DNA of 64,000 nucleotides from Cohnella lupini (GCF_003386205.1 NZ_QRDY01000003.1:416334-480333); one strand, 5' to 3'. Positions 49,215-57,888 are shown, counted from the first letter of the stretch. Numbers and translations are program-made. Notes: a model not told the origin generated them from the sequence alone.

Positions 49215-50381
49215 TTAGAATTTGACGCCTTCCGTATAGGTGTTGCCGGCGTTCCATAAGAGATATTCTTGCACGCCGCTATCGTTCAGCGCTTTAATCT
49301 GCGCTTGTACTTCCGCCGCTCCGTATTTCGCGTAATGCCCTTTGCCGAGCCAACTCGCCGTAAAATCTTGAATCCAAGGGCGAATGATCGGTTTCTTATC
49401 TCCTAATGGATCGAGTTTCTTATGCGTGTCGACCATGGCGCCTTTAATCGTTGCGTAAGGCGCTTTGTCCGGATCCTTCTGCTTGAACCATCCCGTGCTG
49501 TAATGACTTGGATAGATCATCGGGCAGATAACGTTCACGGCGTTGGAAATTTTGACGAAATCCTGGCCGATCCCTTCCGCGGCAGGAACGGAAGCCGCAT
49601 AGCCGAATATATCGACCGATACTCTGACGCCAAGCGGTGCCAACTCTTTCTTGGCGAATTCCACGAAACTAGCTACCGTATCGACCCTGCTTAATTCGTT
49701 TTTCGTGAATTTAAGGCTATCCGCCTTTTTTTCAAAACCCTCTGGGAACCTGACGTAGTCGAATTGAATTTCCTTAAAGCCTAATTTGGCCGCTTCTTTC
49801 GCGACTTCGACGTTATATTCCCAAACCTTCTTGTCGTACGGATTCACGAATTTGTCGTTGTTATTGTTATGCCATATCGTTCCATCTTTTTGCACGAAGG
49901 ACATCTCAGGATGCTTCTTGGCGAGAACGCTGTCCTTGAAAACGACTACCCGGGCAATGGGGTAAATGTCGTGCTCCTTCAAAGTCGTCATTAATTTGTT
50001 GATATCCCTGATATAGGGTTGCGGGCTACCCAGCTTTTTCAACGTCGGATTGTCCGTCTTGTAAGTAATGTTGCCCAAGTCGTCCTTGATATCGATTACC
50101 ATCGAATTCAATTCCGTTTTATCGAGCAGGTTGAGGAGCTTAGCCATCCTTTCGCCGCCAGCGCTATATGCGGTTACATAAATCCCTTTAACGACGGGAG
50201 CATCCGGTTGAGGATCGCCGCTTTCGATTTCGGTTTCCTTACCGGGTTCGGCAGATTGTCCGGGTTGTTCGGCCGACGTTGGCTTCAAATGACTCCAAAT
50301 ATTGCCTAAAGAGTCGTCTGCGTGCGCCGATCCGCCGAATGCGTTGTTGAAAAGCAGGAATAAAGCGAATAAAATATTCAT
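49215..50381 (-). CDS. Secreted putative glycoside hydrolase (DUF4015)
   Basis: Exported protein with a TIM-barrel-like DUF4015 putative glycosyl hydrolase domain. A signal peptide with almost no positive N-region (MNILFALFLLFNNAFG) is likely cut after HA near residue 21. A Pro/Glu-rich linker (about 35-60) precedes the domain, which starts VKGIYVTAYSAGG. Conserved text: NSMVIDIKDDLGNITY, KEIQFDYVRFPEG (near 205) and PMIYPSHYS (near 290). Probable role in cell-surface polysaccharide or peptidoglycan turnover; substrate not known. 388 residues. Confidence 0.85.
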   Translation of the reverse strand: MNILFALFLLFNNAFGGSAHADDSLGNIWSHLKPTSAEQPGQSAEPGKETEIESGDPQPDAPVVKGIYVTAYSAGGERMAKLLNLLDKTELNSMVIDIKDDLGNITYKTDNPTLKKLGSPQPYIRDINKLMTTLKEHDIYPIARVVVFKDSVLAKKHPEMSFVQKDGTIWHNNNNDKFVNPYDKKVWEYNVEVAKEAAKLGFKEIQFDYVRFPEGFEKKADSLKFTKNELSRVDTVASFVEFAKKELAPLGVRVSVDIFGYAASVPAAEGIGQDFVKISNAVNVICPMIYPSHYSTGWFKQKDPDKAPYATIKGAMVDTHKKLDPLGDKKPIIRPWIQDFTASWLGKGHYAKYGAAEVQAQIKALNDSGVQEYLLWNAGNTYTEGVKF

Positions 50382-50492
50382 TTGTGTTCTCTCCCCATAA
50401 GCTCTGTAAGAAGATTATAAACGAGTTAGGGGGGAGTAGACACAGGTATTTTGTAGTATTTTGCCGAATTCGATCGAGACGGGCACGATATT

Positions 50493-51320
50493 TTAACGTC
50501 GTCTAAATTCTCCGATGACATCGACCGTTTGAACGACGTTTACGAATGCTTTTGAATCCACCTCTTTAATCATTTTTCTTAGTTCCGGTAACTCGTATCG
50601 CGTCGTTACTGTCATGAGCATATCCTTTTCCTCGCTCGTGAAAGCTCCCCTGGTTTTGAGGATCGTAACGCCTCTGGGAATTTTCAGAAGTCGGGAAGCA
50701 AGCTCTTGAGTGCTGTTGGTCACGATAAACGCGGTTACTTTATGATGCGGAGTGTGGACGGAGTCAATTATTCTTCCCGTTAGATAGATCGACAGCATAG
50801 AATAAAGAGCGGCGTTCCAATCGTTCTGGAGAAAACCGAGAGCGGCGACGACGATGGTGTTGAGGAGAACCGTAAGGATGCCGATGGGCAAGTCCCTGTA
50901 ACGTGATATAATGGAGGCGATGATGTCAAAGCCGCCGGTTGAACCGCCATATCTTAGCGCTACAGTAGTACCCAGCCCGACGAGCACGCCGCCGAAGACG
51001 GAAGCTAGGAGTCGGTCGTCAGTCAGTTGAATTTCGGGTATAACCTGAAGGAAGAACGCGGTTGATAGTACCGCTACCATGCTGAGAACAATAAAGCGTC
51101 TTCCTAATATTCGATAACCCCAGAGCAAAATCGGGACATTCAGGACAAAATACAACAAGCCGATATTCCATCCGCTCAGGTAACCAATTACCATGGCGAC
51201 GCCGGAAACGCCGCTGCTTAGCAGCTTTTCTGGAATAAGAAGCAGTTGGAAACCGCATCCGACTGCGGCGGCACTGATTATCATCAAAAATACGGGGCCG
51301 ATTATGGCAATCCTTTTCAT
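50493..51320 (-). CDS. YitT family membrane protein (DUF161/DUF2179)
   Basis: Membrane protein with five to six helices in the first 170 residues (YitT_membrane) and a cytoplasmic DUF2179 domain at the C-terminus, which starts TAFIVTNSTQELA. GGSTGGFDIIASII (near 125) is the family motif. The 275 residues are normal. Function is unestablished; Firmicutes carry many paralogues. GGAGTG lies upstream of the ATG. Confidence 0.88.
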   Translation of the reverse strand: MKRIAIIGPVFLMIISAAAVGCGFQLLLIPEKLLSSGVSGVAMVIGYLSGWNIGLLYFVLNVPILLWGYRILGRRFIVLSMVAVLSTAFFLQVIPEIQLTDDRLLASVFGGVLVGLGTTVALRYGGSTGGFDIIASIISRYRDLPIGILTVLLNTIVVAALGFLQNDWNAALYSMLSIYLTGRIIDSVHTPHHKVTAFIVTNSTQELASRLLKIPRGVTILKTRGAFTSEEKDMLMTVTTRYELPELRKMIKEVDSKAFVNVVQTVDVIGEFRRR

Positions 51321-51435
51321 GTTAGCACTCCTTAGTGAGCTTAATGGAACAAAGTGTATTTAGGTTCCCCCAGGTAAAGACGATCATTCCTTTTTGGTAC
51401 TCTTTTCCTGAGACTGGAGTTTACATGCAGGTTTG

Positions 51436-51444
51436 TGCTATAAT
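51436..51444 (+). promoter_or_regulatory. Extended -10 promoter of the DEAD-box helicase gene
   Basis: TGC-TATAAT at 51436-51444 with no clear -35. A small AATGA/TCATT hairpin followed by seven T lies at the start of the expected transcript, which could form a weak attenuator. Confidence 0.55.
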
Positions 51445-51507
51445 GAACTGATCATTTTTTTGGAAGCCGTAAGTTGAAGGCCCAACACAGAAGGAGATTG
51501 AAAAAGT

Positions 51508-53160
51508 TTGAGCACATTTGCAGAGTTTGGTTTGGAGCCGGACGTTCTTCAAGCCATATCAGAGATGGGATTTGAAGAGGCGACCCCAATCCAAGCGAAA
51601 GCCATACCCATTGCCTTAGCAGGCAAAGACATGATCGGGCAAGCACAGACAGGTACCGGTAAAACGGCAGCATTCGGAGTACCCCTAATCAGCAAGATTG
51701 CAGCATCGGAAGATCGCATTGTTGCCCTGATCATGGCCCCGACACGCGAGTTGGCTATTCAGGTATCGGAAGAAATCGAGAAGCTTGGACGTTTCAAGGG
51801 ACTTCGTTCCTTGGCTATATATGGCGGTCAAGACATCTCACGTCAAATCCGCTCGTTGAAGCGGAAACCGCAAATCATCATCGGAACACCCGGTCGTTTG
51901 TTAGACCACATTAATCGCAAAACGATTCGCCTGGACGACGTTCGTTCGGTCGTATTGGATGAAGCGGACGAAATGCTCGACATGGGCTTCATGGAAGATA
52001 TTCAATCCATCTTGAAGCTCGTACCGGAAGAGCGTCAAACCTTGCTGTTCTCGGCAACTATGCCCGCGAACATTCAACGTTTGGCTCAGCAATTCCTGCG
52101 CGATCCCGAGCATGTCAAAGTCGAATCGAAGCTGCTTAGCGCACCTCTGATTCAGCAATTCTACGTCGAAATTCAAGAGCGCATGAAATTTGACGGCCTA
52201 TGCCGTTTGCTCGACATGGAACCGCCTGAATTGGCCATCATCTTCGGTCGTACGAAGCGCCGGGTAGCGGAGCTTTCCGAAGCCCTCATGAAACGCGGAT
52301 ATGCTTGCGACGGGTTGCACGGAGATCTATCCCAGAACCAACGGGATACGGTTATGCGGAAATTCCGCGACGGCAGCATCGATATCTTGGTTGCAACGGA
52401 CGTAGCGGCTCGCGGACTCGATGTCTCCGGCGTAACGCACGTTATCAACTTCGATTTGCCGCAAGATCCTGAAAGCTACGTTCACCGGATCGGTCGTACC
52501 GGCCGCGCGGGCAAAGAAGGAACTTCATGGTCTTTCGTAACCGCTCGCGAAAGCGATCACCTGCATTTCATCGAGAAAGTGACTCGCCATCGCATTTCCA
52601 AGAAAATTCTGCCGACGATTTCCGAAGCTATGGAAGGCAAGCAGAAGCTGATGGCAGAGCGTATCATGGATACCGTTCGCTCCGAAGAAGAAGTCAACCC
52701 GTTCAAATGGGTGGCTATGCAACTTCTCGAGCAATACGATTCCGTTCAATTGCTTGCGGCGGCAATGAAATTGCTGACAGGCGATAAGAAGGACGTCAAT
52801 ATCGAGTTGACTCCCGAGGATCCCGTTCGCGGCAAGAAACGCAAATTCGAAGGCAATCGCGGCGGTACCGGCGGCGGATATAGCAGCGGAGGCAGCGGAC
52901 GTCGTTACGGCGGAAGCGGCGGAAGCAGCAGCGGCGGTGGTGGCCAAGGCGCTTGGCGTCAAGGCGGAAGCGGCGGTCAAAGCCGCAGCGGTTCGAGCTA
53001 TGGCGGCGGACAACGCAAGCCTTATAGCGGCGGCAATCGTCCGAGCGGCGGCGCGCGGGATGACAGCAGTTACCGGGATGCTAATCGTGGCGGACGTCCT
53101 GAACGTCGCGACGATACTCGCGGTACTCGTTCCCAGAACGAAGATTTCGTTAAGATCTAA
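51508..53160 (+). CDS. cshA: DEAD-box ATP-dependent RNA helicase, CshA-like
   Basis: RNA helicase of the degradosome and cold-shock type. Q motif [13 protein letters not shown] (near residue 19), motif [12 protein letters not shown] (near 42), DEAD as [13 protein letters not shown] (near 148), SAT in LFSATMP, and motif [13 protein letters not shown] (near 327) are all present. The C-terminal 120 residues are a Gly/Ser/Arg-rich tail, common for RNA-binding CshA and DbpA-type proteins, here longer than in B. subtilis CshA. TTG start at 51508 with AAGGAG upstream; 550 residues. Confidence 0.92.
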   Translation: MSTFAEFGLEPDVLQAISEMGFEEATPIQAKAIPIALAGKDMIGQAQTGTGKTAAFGVPLISKIAASEDRIVALIMAPTRELAIQVSEEIEKLGRFKGLRSLAIYGGQDISRQIRSLKRKPQIIIGTPGRLLDHINRKTIRLDDVRSVVLDEADEMLDMGFMEDIQSILKLVPEERQTLLFSATMPANIQRLAQQFLRDPEHVKVESKLLSAPLIQQFYVEIQERMKFDGLCRLLDMEPPELAIIFGRTKRRVAELSEALMKRGYACDGLHGDLSQNQRDTVMRKFRDGSIDILVATDVAARGLDVSGVTHVINFDLPQDPESYVHRIGRTGRAGKEGTSWSFVTARESDHLHFIEKVTRHRISKKILPTISEAMEGKQKLMAERIMDTVRSEEEVNPFKWVAMQLLEQYDSVQLLAAAMKLLTGDKKDVNIELTPEDPVRGKKRKFEGNRGGTGGGYSSGGSGRRYGGSGGSSSGGGGQGAWRQGGSGGQSRSGSSYGGGQRKPYSGGNRPSGGARDDSSYRDANRGGRPERRDDTRGTRSQNEDFVKI

Positions 53161-53201
53161 ACCAGAAGCTTACTGACGACTGTCATCAGGGAGGAATCCC
53201 C

Positions 53202-53954
53202 ATGGAAATGCGGGGCATGATGGGTGGCTTTTACAAGCTATCCGAATGGATTATGAGATTGTCAGTTACGAATGTACTATGGCTTCTCACATCGTTTCCT
53301 TTTTGGTTAATGGTAATCAGTTTTCTTGGAGTCAGCGATACGGAGCAATTGAAGGCGAATATTATTTTCCTTGCGATTGTTGCACCTTTCACCTTGTTTC
53401 CGGCGACCTCTGCAATGTTCTCGGTCGCCCGGAAATGGGTTTTAGGGGATACGGACGTTCCGCTCCTTAAGACTTTTTTCCGTAACTACAAGCAGAACTA
53501 TGTGCAAGCGATGATCGGCGGCATTTTCTACGCGCTATTATTCGCGGTATTGATCATTGATTTTCAGGTCTACTTGAAGCAAATGACCGGATTTCAGCTG
53601 ATTGCGTACTTATTTATCGCATTGATGCTGTTATTGCTTATTTCTTTGTTGCACTTCTTCTCTCTTTTGTCCCATTTTCATATGAAAACGATTCAATTGC
53701 TCAAAAACGCGTTAATTTTGACAATCGGTCGTCCGATTCGTTCATTGATCATGGTCATCGGAGCAGCGGCGGTTCTTTTCTTGAGTACAAGGTTTACGTT
53801 TCTGATCCCCTTCTTCTTCGGCAGCGTCATCGCCGTCTATACTTTCTACAATTTCAATATGGTTATCCAGAAAATGATGTTGATGAAAGAAGAATCCGAA
53901 ACGAAGAAGTCCGACGAATCGGATTCGGAAGAAGAAGGACAGAAGCAAATCTGA
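53202..53954 (+). CDS. yesL: YesL/DUF624 family membrane protein
   Basis: Membrane protein with five to six helices and 250 residues. The DUF624 pattern is visible in the N-terminus (FYKLSEWIMRLSVTNVLWLL) and in PATSAMFSVARKW near 68. The C-terminal tail is strongly charged (ESETKKSDESDSEEEG). Function unknown; relatives are often near carbohydrate uptake genes, which is not so here. GGGAGGAA precedes the ATG. It lies 41 bp after cshA. Confidence 0.8.
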   Translation: MEMRGMMGGFYKLSEWIMRLSVTNVLWLLTSFPFWLMVISFLGVSDTEQLKANIIFLAIVAPFTLFPATSAMFSVARKWVLGDTDVPLLKTFFRNYKQNYVQAMIGGIFYALLFAVLIIDFQVYLKQMTGFQLIAYLFIALMLLLLISLLHFFSLLSHFHMKTIQLLKNALILTIGRPIRSLIMVIGAAAVLFLSTRFTFLIPFFFGSVIAVYTFYNFNMVIQKMMLMKEESETKKSDESDSEEEGQKQI

Positions 53955-53964
53955 GGCTCGCCAT

Positions 53965-53993
53965 TTTACTTTTCTTATCCACCTGCTTATAAT
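53965..53993 (+). promoter_or_regulatory. Promoter of a non-coding RNA
   Basis: TTTACT at 53965-53970, 17 bp, TATAAT at 53988-53993. It starts within 15 bp of the yesL stop and faces a stretch without any coding frame. Confidence 0.6.
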
Positions 53994-53999
53994 GAGAAT

Positions 54000-54182
54000 A
54001 CTCCTGCCATGTACGTTACGACGCTTAAATGTTTTGAACCATTGTTTGTTTCCCGGGAGCTCTAGATTGCCGAGTAGCTGACATGCCCCCGAAAAGGGAA
54101 GTCAAAAACTCCGCTGCGGGCACCCACCTGCCAAAGCAGGTTCAGAAACATGCACGTCGGACGGCATAGGCGGGTTTTTTCT
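54000..54182 (+). ncRNA. ssrS: Structured non-coding RNA, probable 6S-like RNA
   Basis: About 183 nt from the promoter start to a T6 tract. The 5' end (CCTGCC...GACG, 54003-54022) pairs with the 3' end (CGTC...GGCGGG, 54155-54174), giving a long closing stem. A TGAACC/GGTTCA pair closes an upper domain, and the 3' side of the presumed central bubble holds a perfect ACCTGC-CAAA-GCAGGT hairpin, a feature of Firmicute 6S RNAs. Size, ends pairing with each other, and the lack of an ORF fit 6S RNA (RNA polymerase regulator). No conserved sequence was matched, so another small RNA or a leader remains possible. Confidence 0.45.
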
Positions 54183-54260
54183 ATCCTTGGACTTTAATCC
54201 CCGGGTCAGGCGTGATAAGATAGAATGTAGCGCCAAGGGTACCCGGAGGGAGAGAGAGTA

Positions 54261-54641
54261 TTGAAGCGATTGCTGATTGGTTTAATCCGCAGCCATGAAC
54301 ATACGAGCGATAGGTCCAAGGATCCTAAGCTGAAGTCTCATTATTATCGGCTTTCGAAGGACCGTGCTTGGGACGAAGTAAGTTCTATCTTGAAGAAAAT
54401 GAAGGGCTACAAGGTTCTTCACGAAGTACAGACCGTTGGCGAGATCGTTATGGAGAAGAAAACGATGTCGGGTCGTACGATGGACATTACTATCCAAGTG
54501 GTGGGTACAAGCCCGGGCAACACGGCCGTAGACATTTATTCGGCATCCCGCGGATCGCTTGGCGATCTGGGCGCGAATTACCGCATTATTCAAGAAATTT
54601 ACAGTGTATTGGATCGAAAACTGTCCTCTTACAAAACATAG
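54261..54641 (+). CDS. DUF1499-like cytosolic protein
   Basis: A 126-residue soluble protein. Its C-terminal half has AVDIYSASRGSLGDLGANYRII, resembling the SASR-x-G-x-SDLG-x-N pattern of DUF1499 proteins. The N-terminal 40 residues are basic. Function unknown. TTG 54261 is supported by GGAGGG 10 nt upstream. It stands between the RNA gene and a terminator shared with tpx. Confidence 0.65.
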   Translation: MKRLLIGLIRSHEHTSDRSKDPKLKSHYYRLSKDRAWDEVSSILKKMKGYKVLHEVQTVGEIVMEKKTMSGRTMDITIQVVGTSPGNTAVDIYSASRGSLGDLGANYRIIQEIYSVLDRKLSSYKT

Positions 54642-54658
54642 ATAAACGGATGAAATAG

Positions 54659-54698
54659 AAAAGCGAGGAAGGCGCTGGGCCTAACCTCGCTTTTGTTG
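54659..54698. terminator. Bidirectional terminator between the DUF1499-like gene and tpx
   Basis: AAAAGCGAGG at 54659-54668 pairs with CCTCGCTTTT at 54685-54694, with an inner AGGC/GCCT pairing. Confidence 0.85.
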
Positions 54699-54723
54699 TA
54701 TTCGCTTTAAATTGGAGTTACGA

Positions 54724-55236
54724 TTAGATCAAGCTTCTGACGGCTGCTACAGCGGCTTCGTAATCGGGATGCTCGGTCATTTCTTTAAGTACTTCTACAT
54801 AAGTAATTTGATCGTTGGCATCGACGACGAAGATCGCTCTCATATCCAAGTGCAATTCTTTGATCAATACGCCGTAGGATTTACCGAAGGCATTTTCCTT
54901 GTAGTCTGACAGCAACACGACGCGATCGACTCCGGCAGCTCCGCACCAACGGGCTTGCGCCATAGGAAGATCCGCGCTGACGGTGATGATGACAACGTTA
55001 TCGCCGAGTTTGGATGCTTCTTCGTTGAAACGACGAGTTTGCGCATCGCACACTCCCGTATCGATGGAAGGAACGACGCTGATCAGCTTGACTTTGCCTG
55101 CGAAATCTTGCAACGAGGAAGTTTCCAGCAGGTTTTTGTTTAGAGTGAAATCGGGAGCGGAATCTCCGGCTTTAAGTACGGGACCGACCAGTGTGATGGG
55201 ATTGCCTTTAAGTGCTGCTGAACGTTCTTGGGACAT
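54724..55236 (-). CDS. tpx: Thiol peroxidase
   Basis: Peroxiredoxin of the Tpx class, reducing hydroperoxides with thioredoxin. The peroxidatic Cys63 lies in [12 protein letters not shown] and the resolving Cys98 in RWCGAAG. The 170 residues fit. GGAGG precedes the ATG at good spacing. Its promoter (-35 TGGACA, -10 TATAAT on the minus strand) overlaps a Fur-family-type operator shared with the divergent LysR gene, so peroxide or metal control is likely. Confidence 0.94.
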   Translation of the reverse strand: MSQERSAALKGNPITLVGPVLKAGDSAPDFTLNKNLLETSSLQDFAGKVKLISVVPSIDTGVCDAQTRRFNEEASKLGDNVVIITVSADLPMAQARWCGAAGVDRVVLLSDYKENAFGKSYGVLIKELHLDMRAIFVVDANDQITYVEVLKEMTEHPDYEAAVAAVRSLI

Positions 55237-55254
55237 TAGAATATTCCTCCTTCA

Positions 55255-55305
55255 TTGATAAGGTTTGCCGTAATCATTATAATCGTTATCGAATACCCTT
55301 GTCCA
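55255..55305. promoter_or_regulatory. Divergent tpx/LysR promoters with a Fur-family box
   Basis: Plus strand: TTGATA at 55255-55260, 17 bp, TATAAT at 55278-55283 for the LysR gene. Minus strand: TGGACA (55305-55300), 18 bp, TATAAT (55281-55276) for tpx. Both -10 elements lie inside TAATCATTATAATCGTTATC (55271-55290), which on the minus strand agrees with the classical 19-bp Fur box at 15 positions and also with the 7-1-7 PerR pattern (TTATAAT-C-GTTATCG). Fur, PerR and Zur cannot be told apart from this alone. Confidence 0.6.
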
Positions 55306-55346
55306 ATCATTGGCACAAGCGGATGCGCGTGGAAGGGGTCACTACA

Positions 55347-56249
55347 TTGGAACTTAGGCAACTACAATATTTCGTTCAAGTCGCGAGGCTGCAGCATGTT
55401 ACGAAGGCAGCAGAGGAGCTGCATGTGGCCCAATCCGCGGTGAGCAGGCAAATCCACAGGCTGGAGGAAGAACTCGGCATTCGTCTGTTCATGCAGCGAG
55501 GACGGAACGTCCAATTGACTCCGGTAGGACAATTGTTCCTCCGCCGTGCGGAAACGCTATTAGGCGATTTGGATCGAGCGGTTATGGAAATCCACGAATT
55601 CCTGGATCCGGAAGTCGGGGAAATCAGAATGGGTTTCCCGCATAGTCTCGGAATCCATCTCGTTCCTCAGGTTGTCGCGGCATTCCGTAAGCTTCATCCT
55701 AATGTGAAGTTCAGGTTCCGCCAAGGGATGTATCCCTCCTTGATTCGGGACGTGGTGGATGCGGAAGTGGACATCGCCTTTATCTCCCCATACCCGGAGA
55801 CTAGCGAGCAGGTGACCGGAGAGGTCGTCTTAACGGAAGAACTGTTCGCGATCTTGCCGGACACGCACCGGCTGGCCATGGAAGATTCGATAAAGCTAAG
55901 CGATCTGAAAGATGAAACGTTCGTTCTGTTCGGCAATGGATATTCGTTGCGGCCGATTGTGTGGGAGGCTTGCAAGAAAGCGGGCTTTACTCCCAAGATA
56001 GGCTTCGAGGGAGAGGAGTCCGGTACGATTCGGGGACTTGTCTCGGCGGGGATGGGCGTAAGCTTATTGCCGGAAATGGCAATGTACGAAACGAGCTCCA
56101 TGATGCCCGCCGTCGTGAAAATAAGCGAGCCGCACGTGACGAGAACGATCGGGCTTATTCGCAGATCCGGAGAGAAGCTGCCGCTCGTTGTCCAGATGTT
56201 TCATACGTTTTTGCTCGATTTTTTCAAAAACCATTACAAGACCCTGTAA
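55347..56249 (+). CDS. LysR-family transcriptional regulator, GltC-like
   Basis: A 300-residue regulator. The N-terminal winged helix reads LELRQLQYFVQVARLQHVTKAAE, continuing LHVAQSAVSRQIHRLE, and is very like B. subtilis GltC. The effector domain shows GEIRMGFPHSLGIHLVP and GLVSAGMGVSLLPE. TTG 55347 has GGAAGGGG upstream; the frame is open to 55212 but would overlap tpx. No gltAB operon lies near, so the target is not known. It is divergent from tpx, with which it shares a promoter region, and LysR proteins often act on the divergent gene. Confidence 0.88.
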   Translation: MELRQLQYFVQVARLQHVTKAAEELHVAQSAVSRQIHRLEEELGIRLFMQRGRNVQLTPVGQLFLRRAETLLGDLDRAVMEIHEFLDPEVGEIRMGFPHSLGIHLVPQVVAAFRKLHPNVKFRFRQGMYPSLIRDVVDAEVDIAFISPYPETSEQVTGEVVLTEELFAILPDTHRLAMEDSIKLSDLKDETFVLFGNGYSLRPIVWEACKKAGFTPKIGFEGEESGTIRGLVSAGMGVSLLPEMAMYETSSMMPAVVKISEPHVTRTIGLIRRSGEKLPLVVQMFHTFLLDFFKNHYKTL

Positions 56250-56266
56250 TAAGTAAGCGATTCGAA

Positions 56267-56317
56267 ACTAAAGGGAGCCCCGCATGGTCATTCAGACCAT
56301 GCGGGGCTCCCTTTAGT
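56267..56317. terminator. Bidirectional terminator between LysR and the zinc peptidase gene
   Basis: CTAAAGGGAGCCCCGCATGGTC and its exact complement form a perfect 22-bp stem with a 5-nt loop. It serves both converging genes. Confidence 0.85.
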
Positions 56318-56321
56318 TGTG

Positions 56322-57008
56322 CTATTCCTCGCGATTGCTCGTGAAGATCATGATGTACTTGAGTAATTCGAGAAGGGAGATCAATGCGGCCGCGACATAG
56401 GTCAACGCGGCTGCGTTCAACACTTTGGCAACTCCGCGTTCCTCGTCGTTCGTAATGAACCCCTCGGAAATCATGATGTCGCGCGCCCGGGAACTTGCGT
56501 TGAATTCGACGGGCAAAGTGACCAGTTGGAATGCGACTGCCGCCGAGAAGAAAATAATCCCCAATCCGATGAGATTAAACGATTGAAACAAGAAACCTCC
56601 GATCAGCAGGAACGGGGATATCCCCGAAGCGATACGTACGAAAGGGAACATCCTATGGCGGATGACGAGCATAGGATAAGAGTTACGATGCTGGATGGCA
56701 TGTCCGACTTCATGGCAGGCCACTGAAATGGCTGATATCGACGTCTCGTAATAGACGGGCTCCGACAGCCTTACGACTCTTTGGATGGGATCATAATGGT
56801 CCGAGAGGCGTCCCGGAACGGCTTCGATCGGGACATCTTGCAATCCGTTGCGGTCCAACATGCGCCTTGCCGCTTCGTATCCGGTCAGGCCGCTTGCGTT
56901 GCGGACGTCAGACCAGCGGTTGAACGTGCTTTTGACCCGATATTGAGCCCACAACGACAAGACGAATGCGATAATAATTAGAAAATCCATCGGGTGAAAG
57001 AGCAACAT
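56322..57008 (-). CDS. yugP: Zinc metallopeptidase, YugP family
   Basis: Membrane-bound neutral metallopeptidase of the Peptidase_M48-like DUF2268/Zn_peptidase_2 (YugP) family. The zinc site HEVGH lies at residues 99-103. Four hydrophobic segments are present (about 7-22, 117-135, 137-160 and 199-222). The 228 residues are typical. Substrate unknown. The MerR-type gene 42 bp upstream on the same strand is probably in the same operon. Confidence 0.9.
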   Translation of the reverse strand: MLLFHPMDFLIIIAFVLSLWAQYRVKSTFNRWSDVRNASGLTGYEAARRMLDRNGLQDVPIEAVPGRLSDHYDPIQRVVRLSEPVYYETSISAISVACHEVGHAIQHRNSYPMLVIRHRMFPFVRIASGISPFLLIGGFLFQSFNLIGLGIIFFSAAVAFQLVTLPVEFNASSRARDIMISEGFITNDEERGVAKVLNAAALTYVAAALISLLELLKYIMIFTSNREE

Positions 57009-57049
57009 GATGATATGCCTCCGTGAAGATAGTGAATGGCCTAAACGTC

Positions 57050-57505
57050 TTACATGAAGTTACTCTTCCCTAAAAGCAGAAGAAGCGCTTCGACGCATGC
57101 GGCGGTTTGCGGCGTGATCGCGCGGAAGAGACGTTTAGCTTGCTGTGGCTTCAGTTGGTCCAACACAGGCTCCAGTTCCTTCACTTCGCGCTCGAGCATG
57201 GCCAAGTGGGTCTGCAGGTCCGAAAGCTTGCGGCTCACCGCTTCGTCCGTCACTACCCGATTCATAGAAGTGAATTGCTCGCGGATTTCTTCCAGTGAGA
57301 ATTTCTGTGACTTTAATTGTTCGATGCGTCGTATGCGCGATAAGGTTTCATCGTCATATAATCGATAATTGCCGGTAGATCTCTTGGCCGGGGCCAAAAG
57401 TCCAAGACCCGTATAATAATCAATGGTGCGAGGGCTAATGCCGGCTAACATGGAAAGTTCTCCAATCCGGTACAGTTGTGGAGAATTCATCGGTCCGTTT
57501 CGCAT
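57050..57505 (-). CDS. MerR-family transcriptional regulator
   Basis: A 151-residue regulator with an N-terminal MerR winged helix (YRIGELSMLAGISPRTIDYYTGLGLLAP, about residues 12-39, given in part) and a long dimerising coiled coil at about 85-120. The C-terminal part has no Cys cluster, so a metal sensor of the MerR/CueR type is unlikely. GAAGG lies 8 nt upstream of the ATG. Target unknown; yugP is the neighbour. Confidence 0.85.
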   Translation of the reverse strand: MRNGPMNSPQLYRIGELSMLAGISPRTIDYYTGLGLLAPAKRSTGNYRLYDDETLSRIRRIEQLKSQKFSLEEIREQFTSMNRVVTDEAVSRKLSDLQTHLAMLEREVKELEPVLDQLKPQQAKRLFRAITPQTAACVEALLLLLGKSNFM

Positions 57506-57729
57506 CGATTAACCTTCTTTCATGCTCTTTTCTTTATTCTTCTACTATACAGAATGGTGAAGCGTACAGTCAAACGTGATACTTAAACCAGGATCGCCTA
57601 TATTTATTGGTATTTAAGCAGCGTGTGGGATATAAACTTACATAATACGAGTGCATGTCAGGTTAAAGAATAATCGCGATGGGCAGAAAGGGGTTAAATT
57701 CCAACTTGAGGGAAAATGTGGCCTAAATC

Positions 57730-57764
57730 CTAACATTAAACGCTATTAATATAGTTAATGTTAG
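57730..57764. promoter_or_regulatory. 35-bp AT-rich inverted repeat upstream of amt
   Basis: CTAACATTAA at 57730-57739 and TTAATGTTAG at 57755-57764 form a perfect 10-bp dyad, with a smaller TATTAATA palindrome in the centre, followed by ATTTTTGG. It could be a protein-binding site or a weak terminator. The half-sites face outward, unlike the GlnR/TnrA box. Confidence 0.5.
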
Positions 57765-57804
57765 ATTTTTGGCGTATTTATTGAACTTTTTTGCTAAAAC
57801 CGTA

Positions 57805-57833
57805 TTGTCAAATCGTAAAGATCAACCTATAAT
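57805..57833 (+). promoter_or_regulatory. Sigma-A promoter of amt
   Basis: TTGTCA at 57805-57810, 17-bp spacer, TATAAT at 57828-57833. Transcription should start near 57840, 49 bp before the start codon. Confidence 0.75.
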
Positions 57834-57854
57834 GACACTAAGCCTTTCTTAAAA

Positions 57855-57871
57855 TGTCAAGAAACATTACA
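57855..57871. promoter_or_regulatory. GlnR/TnrA-type box in the amt leader
   Basis: TGTCA-AGAAACA-TTACA fits the consensus TGTNA-N7-TNACA at every fixed base. Placed downstream of the -10, about +15 to +31, it fits repression (GlnR-like roadblock) better than TnrA activation, which works from about -49. Confidence 0.7.
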
Positions 57872-57888
57872 CGTAGGGAGTGGTCGTT

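Noticed and set aside
55212..55346. N-terminal extension of the LysR regulator
   Set aside because: It would overlap the tpx start and contain both divergent promoters; the DNA-binding domain begins at TTG 55347 with an SD.
57730..57764. GlnR/TnrA site at the AT-rich inverted repeat
   Set aside because: Half-sites TAACA and TGTTA are in the opposite order to the GlnR box and the spacing is 15 bp rather than 7.
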